NCBI GenBank assembly: GCA_020736575.1
Contig: JAGPYM010000003.1
Coordinates: 1,612,001-1,676,000 of the forward strand
Length of the DNA: 64,000 bases
Direction of reading: 5' to 3'
Origin: Thelonectria olida
Lineage: Eukaryota > Ascomycota > Sordariomycetes > Hypocreales > Nectriaceae
Each line of letters starts with the position of its first letter. The stretch's first letter is position 1. Positions 21,727-32,183 of this stretch are shown piece by piece. The notes beneath the pieces were generated by a model. The model did not search any database. It saw nothing but the letters and a program-made list of their open reading frames with translations, and was not told the origin of the DNA. Made by a program: the position numbers and the translations under genes.

Positions 21727-23922
21727 ATGTCGGCTGATCTGTTTGCCGAGTTCAACAGCCTCTCCAACAACCCGCCGCCCCCGTCAACCCAACCTCAACC
21801 CAGCGGCTCCCTTCACGCGCAACACATATCACAACCTCAAAACCCACCACAAGGCGCGAACAAGGATCCTTTTGACTTCTTCAACACTGGAAGCAATGTC
21901 GCGGCCGTAACTTCTCCCCCGCCCCAGGCCACGCAGTCGTGGTCGGGATTCCAGTCTCAGCCCCTGAGCACAAGCTCTTGGGGCAACTTCTCATCCCCGT
22001 CAGCTCCGCCAGCCCCGTCGAAGCCCCCAGTGGTGGCAGAGGACGACGAGGATGATGGATGGGGTGATTTTGAGGTAGCTCAGCCAACGGCGGTTGCAGC
22101 TGCCCCGATCTCCGTTCACCATCCAGCTGCCATGCCTTCTCCCAGCATCTCGACCTCCATCGCCTGGCAAACCCCGTCTCAACCTACTGTTGCATCTCCG
22201 AGTATCTCATCATCAATAAATTGGCACACCCAAGCTCCGAATACACCTTCAATAGCATGGCAAACCACATCCCCAGCTCCAGTTCAACCTGCACAGCCAA
22301 TTCTCTCTCACGAGGAGCAGCCCGTGAGGAACAGAATCGTTCGAGCTTCTACTCTAGATCTCATGTCGAACAATCTCGTTGACCTTGCTGCCGCGCCACA
22401 AAAACCAGCCGGATCAGCCTGGGGACAACAGCCGAAACAGCAGCTTCAGAACCAGTTCAAACCGCAAACAACCCACCACACAGTGCTACCCTCGACTCAT
22501 GAGGCCGAACCTCGTTTGAGAGTCAAACCGAAACTGAAGCAAGGCCCAAGTGACCCCAGTGTGCTTTTTGACGCAGAGGACTTTGAGCTGCAGGTAGCTG
22601 AAGGCGACGACGAGGAAGATGACGATGACGAATTTGGTGACTTTGAGTCAATTCCTCCGGCTCCCCCACCGAAGCCAGCACCTTCAAACTCACCTCCCAT
22701 GAAAACATCGCCACCTCCCCCTTCAATGGACCTACTATCACTAAATGATCCGCTACCTACTCCACGTCTCGTAGCTAAGCAAAAGGCGCCCAGTCAACTT
22801 CTTGGGTCTCTCGCCTTTGGTGCTACAAATACCAGCTATCCGCAAGCACCCAAGTCACCGTCTTTCCAGGACCGAAATCCCTTCCCTGACTTGGCCATCA
22901 AGACACCGACGGGCGCAGCGCCCAAAGACGATATTCTCAAGTCAGCTTCGCCGGTCACGGCGTGGCCAACAATTGGCAGTGCAGTTGAGACCAAACACGA
23001 GGCATACGAGGACGAGGACGATGGTTGGGGAGCTTGGGACGAGTTCCCAGCAAATGACTCCAAGAAGAAATCTGATGCCGACATCAAGAAATCTCCAGAC
23101 GGGTGGGACTGGGATGCTGTCGACAATGTCCAGCCCTCAAAGGCCGAGAAGAATCCAGAGAAGAAGATGGCAAAGAAGCCTGAGAGAAACCAAGATATTG
23201 ATTCCAAGCCTCCTCCCGAGAGCTGGGACTGGGATGCCGTCGACAATGTCGAGCCTTCAAAGCCCGAAATGGATAACGGAGCACCTCCACCGATCAATGT
23301 CCCACCCCCGTCGGTCATTCTCTCCGTTTTTCCGGAGCTGCTCAACACAGGCGATGCTTTATTCAAACCCATCTCAGGCCAAACAGCGCCCATCAAACAA
23401 AGGATCCTGTCCGACCCGAAGGCTGTAGGCTTTGTCGAGGGCTACATTCTCCTCGCCATGACTGCCGCGCGCGTTATTGCTGGCCGCAAGCAACGCTGGC
23501 ATCGCGATAAGATCCTCGCCAAGAGCATGTCCATCTCCGCCGCTGGTAGTAAAGGCATGAAACTCGCCGGTGTCGACAAGACTCAGTCGGCCCGCGAGGA
23601 CCGGGAGGCTGCTGACGTCGTGGCCGTCTGGCGGGGCCAAGTCGGTCGTCTGCGGTCCGCCGTGGCCGCGGCCAAGACGGCCGGCAAACTCTCAACGCTC
23701 CGAGTCCCTGAGATTGGCGAGAACATGCAGGTCCAGACAGCCAAGATGGTGCCCACGGCCCCCAAACCCTGCGTCATCTGTGGGCTGAAGAGGGAGGAGC
23801 GAGTAAGCAAGGTCGACTTTGACGTCGAGGACAGCTTTGGGGAGTGGTGGGCAGAGCATTGGGGTCACAAGGCATGCAAAAACTTCTGGATAGAGCACGA
23901 GAAGATGTTACGACAGCGTTGA
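21727..23922 (+). CDS. acidic WGDF/FGDF-motif protein, candidate clathrin-adaptor (gamma-ear) accessory factor
   Basis: A single exon of 731 residues, ATG at 21727 in GCCATGT. Residues 1-520 are disordered and Pro/Gln/Ser-rich. They hold acidic clusters followed by WGDF (about 111-114) and FGDF (303-306). Both match the motif aromatic-G-(P/D/E)-aromatic bound by AP-1 gamma-ear and GGA ear domains. DLLSLND at 335-341 resembles a clathrin box. WDWDAVDNV occurs twice (about 460-468 and 500-508). Residues about 527-660 are predicted helical and conserved-looking, and the C terminus has CVIC..(W)GHKAC, a possible zinc site. Aftiphilin in animals and Laa2 in yeast use the same ear-binding logic, so a role in AP-1 trafficking at Golgi/endosomes is a reasonable inference. 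It is not an assigned orthologue. Confidence 0.82.
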   Translation: MSADLFAEFNSLSNNPPPPSTQPQPSGSLHAQHISQPQNPPQGANKDPFDFFNTGSNVAAVTSPPPQATQSWSGFQSQPLSTSSWGNFSSPSAPPAPSKPPVVAEDDEDDGWGDFEVAQPTAVAAAPISVHHPAAMPSPSISTSIAWQTPSQPTVASPSISSSINWHTQAPNTPSIAWQTTSPAPVQPAQPILSHEEQPVRNRIVRASTLDLMSNNLVDLAAAPQKPAGSAWGQQPKQQLQNQFKPQTTHHTVLPSTHEAEPRLRVKPKLKQGPSDPSVLFDAEDFELQVAEGDDEEDDDDEFGDFESIPPAPPPKPAPSNSPPMKTSPPPPSMDLLSLNDPLPTPRLVAKQKAPSQLLGSLAFGATNTSYPQAPKSPSFQDRNPFPDLAIKTPTGAAPKDDILKSASPVTAWPTIGSAVETKHEAYEDEDDGWGAWDEFPANDSKKKSDADIKKSPDGWDWDAVDNVQPSKAEKNPEKKMAKKPERNQDIDSKPPPESWDWDAVDNVEPSKPEMDNGAPPPINVPPPSVILSVFPELLNTGDALFKPISGQTAPIKQRILSDPKAVGFVEGYILLAMTAARVIAGRKQRWHRDKILAKSMSISAAGSKGMKLAGVDKTQSAREDREAADVVAVWRGQVGRLRSAVAAAKTAGKLSTLRVPEIGENMQVQTAKMVPTAPKPCVICGLKREERVSKVDFDVEDSFGEWWAEHWGHKACKNFWIEHEKMLRQR

Positions 23923-26900
23923 TGATAAGTTTGGAATGTATTCTACCCGATGTATTCACATTTACCTCGATGCCTCAACTTCAGCTTCTCAAAGCGAATC
24001 TTTGTTTTTTAGGGATTAGACACTCCAAGGCCCTGGCGAATTCAAGGCTCATGTAATGCTCGGCATTTGCCCGTTATCATCAACCCAACCACTATTCGAG
24101 TGCTGTTGTAGGTAAATTGCTGTGATCTATACCTAAGCTGTAAGAGCCAAGGCGTCCATCATAGTGTCCGTTGGTTCTCAGCTGTCCTCGAAGATGGTTT
24201 CGGTTGCAAACTTCAAATTGGTGTCCAGTGTGCTGCTTGGATCCGAGACGGTGTCGCAAGCATACATGACATGGACGCTTCCAAGACGCCAACAAACCTA
24301 ATGCGTGGGAGCAGCCGCGCTCAAATTGAAGCAGTGGGAGCTATGGCGGTCATGTTCGGAGAAAATCAATTCCCAATTAAGCGAGCTCATTCGAGAATGA
24401 AAGGCGAATACCCACGACCGTTGACAGCCTGTTACCTTGCCTGACATGGAATGGAGCCAATTGGAACGTCAACCGCAGAATCGAGTCGGCCATTGGGTGT
24501 CTTGAGCACGTCGATGCGGGGGGTTTTCGTCTCATGGTCTGATTTCACTCTCGCATGCAAATTATACCAATAGCAGAAGGCCAATGGACAAGGTTATTGT
24601 CAAGGTTGGATGTTGAAGACGTTGAGATAGCCATCACGACTGCTACAGTAGTGAAGTCTAGATTAATTGATCGACAGTGGCATTTCTAAGAGGCGTTGGA
24701 GTCGGCCCGCCAGAAGAGAAAAGTCCCGACTCAACCGGCCCAGTCGAAGGTGGGGAATCCGAATATTTCGTCACATCTGTGTTCCCTAACAAGTGATCTC
24801 CCATGCAAACAAATTGCTGGGAGATGCTCACCTCACGGGCCAGCTAGACTACAGTCGGACGTCTACTCACACACAAAGACTCATCAAGTACCAAGTACGA
24901 CGTGCGACTTGCCGGTACCACGTACGACAACCGGCAACAGGACTAATGATGGAGGCCGACGAGGGAGGCCAGCCAGAGAAGGCCGTCCCCTGGCGCCTCC
25001 GCGCGGGGGCGGCGCCATCAGAACGACATGCCGTGCCGGTAGCCTATCCGTGTGATACTTGGCTTCAAGACTGAGGAGCTAGAGACGAGCTGAAGAGAGT
25101 CGGCTCGACCGGGAAGGATGGGCAGTCGTCCACAATGGCTTTGACGAGACTTTCCCTTTTGTTGCGGTTTTTGTTGATGGTCTGTCGTGTGTTTCTAGTC
25201 GGGGTTGCACCGTTGCATTTATCCTTCTGTTAATGTTTGAGACGAGAAACCGATTTTGTGTGCTCACGGGTCTTCTCAGATCTCATGCCCTACCTACCTA
25301 GATAGCGAGGGAAGGATTGAGAACTGAGATGTGGAGAGCGACGTCGGAGGCGTCCAGAGAGATGCCCCCATGGACATGGGAGCCTCAGGCGTCGAGTGGG
25401 GGTGTGTTTCTGGAAGGTTGTTGTTTCCCAGTCCTTTATTCGACTCTCTCTGAACCTCGTCCGTCAACCTTATCTCAGGTACATAGGTCTATATCTTCCA
25501 GGTCAGCCAAGGGAGCCTTGAGGGCAATGCCCTCGTCACTGGGGTGCTTTCCTTGGCGAACTTGACTAATTCATCATCACCCAACAAATTCGTCCTCTGT
25601 TGAAAAGTGAGCTCAGTGTAAAGTTGAGCAGGGCAGTCAGTCTGTTCCTGCCCCGTGGCCTGTGCGAGGTGTGGTTGTTCTTGGTCCCTGTGTTGTATCT
25701 TGAACAGTGGTACAGGGAGATACACCTGCTGTACCTGCACCCAGGCTGGAGTATTCCCCGCCTTTGACCTTGGGCTTGCAGAGCACATTTTCCTTCTGAA
25801 CGAAGAGCTGGTTCATCCACGTTGTGAGTGGATAGTCCATGGTATTGAGTGCATGCGCATTTCTTTGTGGTAACCCCATGTCCTAGACCGGGGAGGAGAA
25901 GAGTCGATCACTACAGGTAACTTGGCCACCCTCGTTGCTGGTGTAAACCCGTGTGCGTAAGGTGTGGTCACTGGTGTGTGATGTCGGCAAGTGGGATCCA
26001 GCTGGAGCTGGTGGGCAAGCAAGGCAGGTACAAGTCGACGGGAGGGGCAACTGCCCGACTGCCGGGGCAGCGAGCAGATGGAGGGAACAGGATGTATTCA
26101 TACATCTCGCCCTGGGCTTGAAGGGGGTCTGAATTTTTGATAGGATAGGCAGGTACTTGGATACCTACATTAGCGACCCCTCAGACACGTTCTCCTGCCT
26201 GCAAACTGCTTCTCATGTCCGTGAAAGGTGTGGTGATGCACAGGGTACAAGGAAGTACCTTGACAGACCAAGCAGGGGAGACACATCCGCTAGCATCCCG
26301 TCCCTCTGTCCACTGGCAACTGCGTCTGGGTCACTCTCGCCGGCTGGGTCATTCACTCTTGTGCTTGTGGGTGGTGGCCCAGTCTTTCACTCCCCTCTTC
26401 TCAACTGCACTCACCTCACCTTAAACCTGACCATCTCTTCCTCTCCAGCTTCCAACCTCCAACCTACATCTTGCAACTCTCCAACCCTCCATCTCTGTCC
26501 TGCTCAAATCCTCACATACCCGTCTTCCTCCCCTTCTCCCCTCCCCCACCCCCGGTTCCTTCTTCCCCCGCTTATAGCAAATCCGGCTCTTTTGCTGCAC
26601 ACCCTCCCATCTCACGCCCGCCGACAACCAACACAGAGAAGCTCTGACGCTGCCAGCCTTCGCCATCAGCACTCGCGACCCTCTGACCCCGCCATACCTA
26701 TCCCGCCTCGCGACCACGACCGCAGGAAAAAAAATACCACTGACCACCAACACCATCTCCATTCCTCTCTCCCCGCCAAACGCTGCAACGTCCTCACTTC
26801 TCCAGCGTCGGCATCTAGGTTAGTCGCTCTCCTTTTTGTTGGTGAAATATCCTCGCCTGTTCCGCCATGGTGTTCCCACACAGCTCTCCTGTCTATTGCC

Positions 26901-27156
26901 CGCTCGCGCGTTCTTGTGCGTTTTCATGGCTCTCACCATGGCCTACACTCGAGACTCGCGGTCCGAGAAACGCGTGCCCACGCGCTGCTTCAGACGACAT
27001 GGCCCATTTCGCATCAACGAGACTAATACATTGATAGACTCCTCCAGGGCTTGAATCATCTGCTCAGTTGTCTTCTTCTCGATTTTACGGCTCCCGTTTA
27101 CCAATCCCACACAACCTATCGCCCCGCTTCCCCACGACCGCACCAAACCTATCATC
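23923..27156. other. intergenic region and CT-rich leader of the KH gene
   Basis: 3.2 kb without a supportable gene. From about 26380 to 26800 the + strand is dominated by C and T (CCTCCCC, CTTCCTC blocks), giving a long open frame at 26157-27026 that starts at TTG and is only pyrimidine-coded Pro/Ser/Leu. This looks like a 5' leader. A TCATCATG string covers the KH start codon. Confidence 0.5.
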
Positions 27157-28428
27157 ATGTCGGCTCCTCAGGATACCCTCCCTAACAATGGCAGCGACCT
27201 CCTCGACCCTATGGATCAGCTTCGCATGGAAGACCGTCTTGGACCTGATGGCGAACCCGCCCCTAAGACGGACGAAGAGTACGCCCAGGCTCAGCTGACC
27301 CTTCGCGCCATTGTCTCTTCTAAAGAAGCAGGCGTCATCATTGGCAAGGGCGGCAAGAACGTCGCCGACCTCAGGGATGAAACCGGTGTTAAGGCTGGTG
27401 TCAGCAAGGTGGTCCAGGGCGTTCACGACCGTGTTCTGACCATCACCGGCGGCTGTGATGCCATCTCCCGTGCCTACGCCATCGTCGCCCGTGCCCTCCT
27501 CGAAGGCGCCCCTTCTGTAGGCATGGGAGGCATCGTCCAGAACAATGGAACCCACCGTATGTCCAGTCCCGCAAACCTATCAAGCTCATTCATTTGCCCG
27601 GCTTTGCTAACTAAGTTTTCCTACAGCTATCAAGCTCCTCATTTCGCACAACCAGATGGGAACTATTATTGGAAGACAAGGTCTTAAGATCAAACACATT
27701 CAGGACGCCTCGGGCGTTCGCATGGTTGCCCAGAAGGAGATGCTCCCTCAATCTACTGAGAGGATAGTCGAGGTCCAAGGCACTCCGGAAGGCATCCAGC
27801 GAGCCATTTGGGAAATCTGCAAGTGCTTGGTTGATGACTGGCAACGTGGCACTGGGACCGTTCTCTACAACCCTGTCGTTCGCACTCAACCCTCCGGCTC
27901 CGGTACCATGAGCAGTGGCAGTGCTAGTGCTGGCGCTGGAGGATACACATCTGGTTCAGGTAGAAGCGACTACGGTAGCCCCCGCGTGATGCGAACAGGC
28001 AACGGCGCCGACTTCAGTAACGGCAGCTCACGGCCCTACAACCGTCGCTCTGACTCTGATGCGGCCATCCGAGGTCCCCCTACCCACGATGAGAACGGCG
28101 AAGAGATCCAAACTCAAAACATCAGCATCCCCGCAGACATGGTTGGCTGCATTATCGGACGTGCCGGTAGCAAGATTAGCGAAATCCGCAAAACCTCAGG
28201 TGCTCGCATCTCCATTGCCAAGGTAAATAATGGTCTCCAATCACCGCGATGGGTCAGGTATCACTGCAACTAACACCTTACCTACTCTAGGCGCCTCATG
28301 ACGAGACCGGTGAACGTATGTTCACTATTATGGGCACATCCAAGGCTAACGAGTCCGCACTCTTCCTACTTTATGAGAACCTTGAGGCTGAGAAGATGCG
28401 ACGAAGCCAGATCAACGATGCCGAGTAA
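27157..28428 (+). CDS. rnc1: triple KH-domain RNA-binding protein (Rnc1/PCBP type)
   Basis: Exons 27157-27556, 27627-28222, 28291-28428; 377 residues. Three KH domains, each with its GxxG loop: GKGG (about residue 66, KH1), GRQG (about 148, KH2), GRAG (about 310, KH3). KH3 is split by the second intron (68 bases). A Gly/Ser/Arg-rich linker (GSGTMSSGSAS.., SGRSDYGS) separates KH2 and KH3, as in PCBP/hnRNP K relatives such as fission yeast Rnc1 and budding yeast Pbp2/Hek2. The family binds C- and U-rich single-stranded RNA and controls mRNA stability and localisation. In fission yeast Rnc1 stabilises the mRNA of the MAP-kinase phosphatase Pmp1; a phosphatase of that general type lies 4-6 kb downstream here. 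The symbol is by similarity only. Confidence 0.92.
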
Positions 28429-29905
28429 TCGGCTTGTTCCGCCTCACACGCTCGTTGAGTTCTGTTCGGCGTCTTCCGTGCGGTTTACGAAGTCGTGTTT
28501 GGCAAAATCGACCTGGAGCAATTCCAGATCTGGCCTATCGCAATGCCTCTACCCTCTCAGCCGACAGTATCAGACGACGTCGCGACGAGCATCCTTCCCC
28601 GCCTCCCAAAAACATCATATCGCCGCCATTTCTATTTTCCTATCTGTCCTCCTTCTTATTCTTATCCCAACCAACGACGGTAGCGCGAAATCATTGACGA
28701 CTAAAGCTTCGGTTGTCGTGTCTCGCACTCCTACTTCCTGATATCGCCTCATCCTCCCCCAATTTGACCGAACTATCCCCCTTTTCGTGGTGGTGCGATG
28801 CATCGCTATTCTCGCCATGTGCCATGATGTCTCATCATCTCCTCCCGACCAAATACTCACGGCACCTTTCCTTTACATGGCGGAGCTACGGTCGCATGGC
28901 TCCATGACATGGCACTGTACTCTTTCTAACGACTGATGGCACCATTTCGGATGTGACCGAGATGGCCGTGGCTTAATGACAAAAATACCAAAAGAGCTGG
29001 ACTCGTTCAGGGCGGCGCATTCATTTCAGGGGCCGAGAAGGGCACATCGCGGTCTCTTCCTTGAAATTCGACTCAATCCTCGCGACACGTCTCATTCCCC
29101 TTTCCTTCGCGCATCCGTCTCTCGCTTGCTCCCCCAACGCGACCTTTGCGCCTCCCGACGTTACCTCTCACGTAATCTCGAACAGCGTATTGCTCTTACA
29201 TACCCTCATCCCCTTATCCCTACCGGCTTTAACTCTCCCTCTGATTATCGCTCCCTACTCTACTACTTGCCCCACCATGCTATGGCCTGAATGAAATGTC
29301 GAACTCGGATATTGAAGTAGATGGCTGGCTGGGAATGTATTTAGTTCTGGGGCGAAGTGCCGCAAAAATTAAAAAATATCTGGCATTTGTTTTGGTGCTT
29401 TGTGATTTGACGATGTTCAAGTGTCTAGAGCCTCGACGGTTCAGAGGATAGATGTTCGCTCGGCATCTCGCATATACTCGTAGTGACGAAGGCACGTCGA
29501 TTATATTGGCTGACGCTGTTGGAGCATCAACAAGGGCATGCTCTGCAATTTACATAACTGCCTAGGTACCTATGTACAAACCTAATAATAACGGAGCAGG
29601 GCAGTGATGCACGCCACAGCAATCCGATTTTGTGGCGCAGCTGGTGGGGCGTGGGGTGGCCGTCTCAAGACTCGGGGTCCTCAACTCTAAAGATTGCTTT
29701 ATTTGAATTGAAGCCATCTGTCAAGTTTCATCATGGCAACTTAAATGCGATAAACATCGTTGGTGTATTAAAGTTCTCTTCACACTCTTTCTCCCCCTTA
29801 AGGGCCTCACTCGCTATTTATTTTCACCGCGTTTGATTCTTTCCATCACTCTCCTTCACATTTATTCGTTTCTTCCTTGTCAAGCCGCGCCTTTGATAAT
29901 ACGCA
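28429..29905. other. 3' region of the KH gene and promoter of hut1
   Basis: About 1.5 kb with no gene. The first 900 bases are pyrimidine-rich like the KH gene's own UTR. The part after 29300 is AT-richer, ending in the CT-rich hut1 leader. Frames at 28298-28741 and 28976-29294 have no domains. Confidence 0.5.
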
Positions 29906-31285
29906 ATGGCGCGAACCAAACAACCAGCCATCAAGCGCGAGGCTTCATCCGAGTACTTCAACAAAAACACAGCGAGCTGGGAGGATACCAATGGCCATAG
30001 TAAGATCTCCAATGGCCATGCGATCAAGGACAAAGTGGCTGCCGTGGTGCACGAGAAGCCTGAAGCCGGCGTCGTGCAGCTGGTAGTCGCCGTCGCAGGC
30101 ATCTATGCATCATTGTAAGTTGAGATCTGTTTGGTCTTGTCGTCGTCGCAAAGGGGGCGCGTTAGCTAACCACCATTATGTATAGCTTGACGTGGGCATA
30201 TCTCCAAGAGAAGCTCACCACGACGCCCTATGGCCCAGCCGACGCCCCCGAGGTCTGGCACTTCCCCGTCTTCCTCAATACCATCCAGTCCGTCTTCGCC
30301 GCCACCGTCGGCGCCTTCTACCTCGTAGCCTCGACACCTTCGGGCAAGCCCGTCCCCGCCGTCATCCCCTCGAGCCGCATCCTTTGGCCCTTGGCCCTCG
30401 TCGCCATCACCAGCAGCCTTGCCAGCCCGTTTGGCTACGCCAGTCTCGCGCACATCGACTACATCACCTTCCTCCTCGCAAAGAGCTGCAAGCTGCTCCC
30501 TGTCATGTTCCTCCACATCACCATCTTCCGCCGCCGCTACCCGCTATACAAGTACCTCGTTGTCGCCGCCGTCACTTGCGGCGTTGCCGTCTTCACGCTG
30601 CACTCGGGCAAGAAGAAGAAGCAGGCGGTGCGCTCCGACGACGCCAGCACCGCGTGGGGTCTGCTCTTGCTCGGCATTAACCTGCTCTTCGACGGTCTAA
30701 CCAACAGCACCCAGGACCACATCTTCCAGACGTTCCGCCCGTACTCGGGCCCGCAGATGATGTGCGCCAACAACATCATGAGCACCCTCGTAACCGGCAC
30801 CTACCTCCTCGTGAGCCCTTGGCTCGTAGCCACGGGCCTCGGCGACTGGCTCGGCATGGATGTCGCAGGTAATGCGGGCGAACTCAAGGCCGCGCTGGAC
30901 TTTATGGGTCGGTATCCGGCTGTGTGGAAGGACGTCTTGGGCTTCGCCGCGTGTGGTGCCGTTGGCCAAGTCTTCATCTGTAAGTCTTTCATCCCCAACT
31001 TCTTTCCTCTTCTATCTTGTCCAAAAAAAACTGACAGTAGATCCCCCAGTCTATACCTTATCCACCTTCTCCTCAGTGCTCCTCGTCACCGTCACCGTCA
31101 CACGCAAGATGTTCACCATGATTCTGTCCGTGGTCGCCTTTGGCCACCGCCTCACGCAGATGCAGTGGCTCGGCGTGGCCCTTGTTTTCGGCGGCATTGG
31201 CGTCGAAGCTGGCATCGCGCGCCAGGAGAAGATCGCCAAGGAGGCAGCAAAGAAGGCAGCTCAAGGTGAGAAGAAGCAGCTGTAA
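29906..31285 (+). CDS. hut1: ER UDP-galactose/nucleotide-sugar transporter Hut1 (SLC35B1 family)
   Basis: Exons 29906-30114, 30186-30979, 31050-31285; 412 residues. The second intron (70 bases) has two possible acceptors. The CAG at 31047-31049 gives [12 protein letters not shown], the expected family sequence, whereas the upstream TAG would insert a few residues. Eight to ten membrane helices of the drug/metabolite transporter fold start at [20 protein letters not shown]. Family signatures seen are [21 protein letters not shown] and [15 protein letters not shown]. The protein ends EKKQL, a KKxx dilysine signal that retrieves membrane proteins to the ER. Hut1/SLC35B1 proteins move UDP-sugars (and, for the human member, ATP/ADP) across the ER membrane and support folding. 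The start [10 protein letters not shown] is a hydrophilic cytosolic arm. Confidence 0.93.
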
Positions 31286-32183
31286 GAAACGGTGTGTTTT
31301 AAAACAGAGAAACCATGCAAGTTGAAGTTGAACAATCATAAAGGGTATTAGGCGCGTATCTACAAATCGCCAAGAGGCGTTAGGGGACTTTGATATACAC
31401 CAGTTAAACTACCATAGAGCGACATTATTCATCATGACAAAGTCAAATCTCGTTTAAAAATCACAGCAGTAAAGACGAGTTTATGAGATGAAGATGTGTT
31501 TTATTTTCGTGAGTTTCCGTCACTTCACGGATTCCTAATCTCCCTACAAGAAAAACAAAAGCCTCAAGCTTCCAAACTCCCGTGCTATATTCCAATATAG
31601 CAGCGATTTCCTCCCTTTGCCATTGTGTTTCCCTTTCCCTCATCTCCTGACCACTACTCCCCTCATCATGTGAATCAAAAGCAATGGGGCTAACTTTCAA
31701 GCTACCCAGTCGCCGACCGTTTTGTAGTCCAAGTGCGCAACACCAAAACGAAAAAAAAAAACAAGACATCGAGAAAGAAAAGATGTGCCGAAAAGACCGC
31801 GTCATCGTCTAAATTACACTAGTCGGGTCAAAGACCACGTAGCTGCACCTTTCGACGCCGTGCGCTGTGCTTTGCTGAAGAATGATAGCGAGAGTAGAAG
31901 GGTTATTTCGAGTATAAACGATTGAAAGGTAGTTGTGACAAAAGAATTCTGTGTAATGCGTATCGTCGTACGACTAATTATCGAGCTCGCTCAGGCAAAA
32001 GGTGAAATCTGATCACTGTGGCGAGAACGTCTCAGAAAAGCCGGTAAGGTATGTCGTCTAAAGTGTTGGGTATGTGACGGAAAGGAAATGGTTGAACGAT
32101 AGATCGAGTGTGAAGAGCACATCTGCGTTAGAATATATGTTGAGTAGTTTCAGGACGTGCTGGTAATGGTCCTGATAACTTCA
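31286..32183. other. convergent 3' region, hut1 / phosphatase
   Basis: 900 bases between facing 3' ends, AT-rich. No gene. On the phosphatase transcript strand, UCAU strings occur near 31434, 31483, 31488 and 31881, but whether they lie inside the 3' UTR is unknown. Confidence 0.5.

Noticed and set aside
26157..27026. 289-codon open frame before the KH gene
   Set aside because: It starts at TTG, has no ATG near the start, is coded by pyrimidine-rich leader sequence (Ser/Pro/Leu/Thr) and has no domain.
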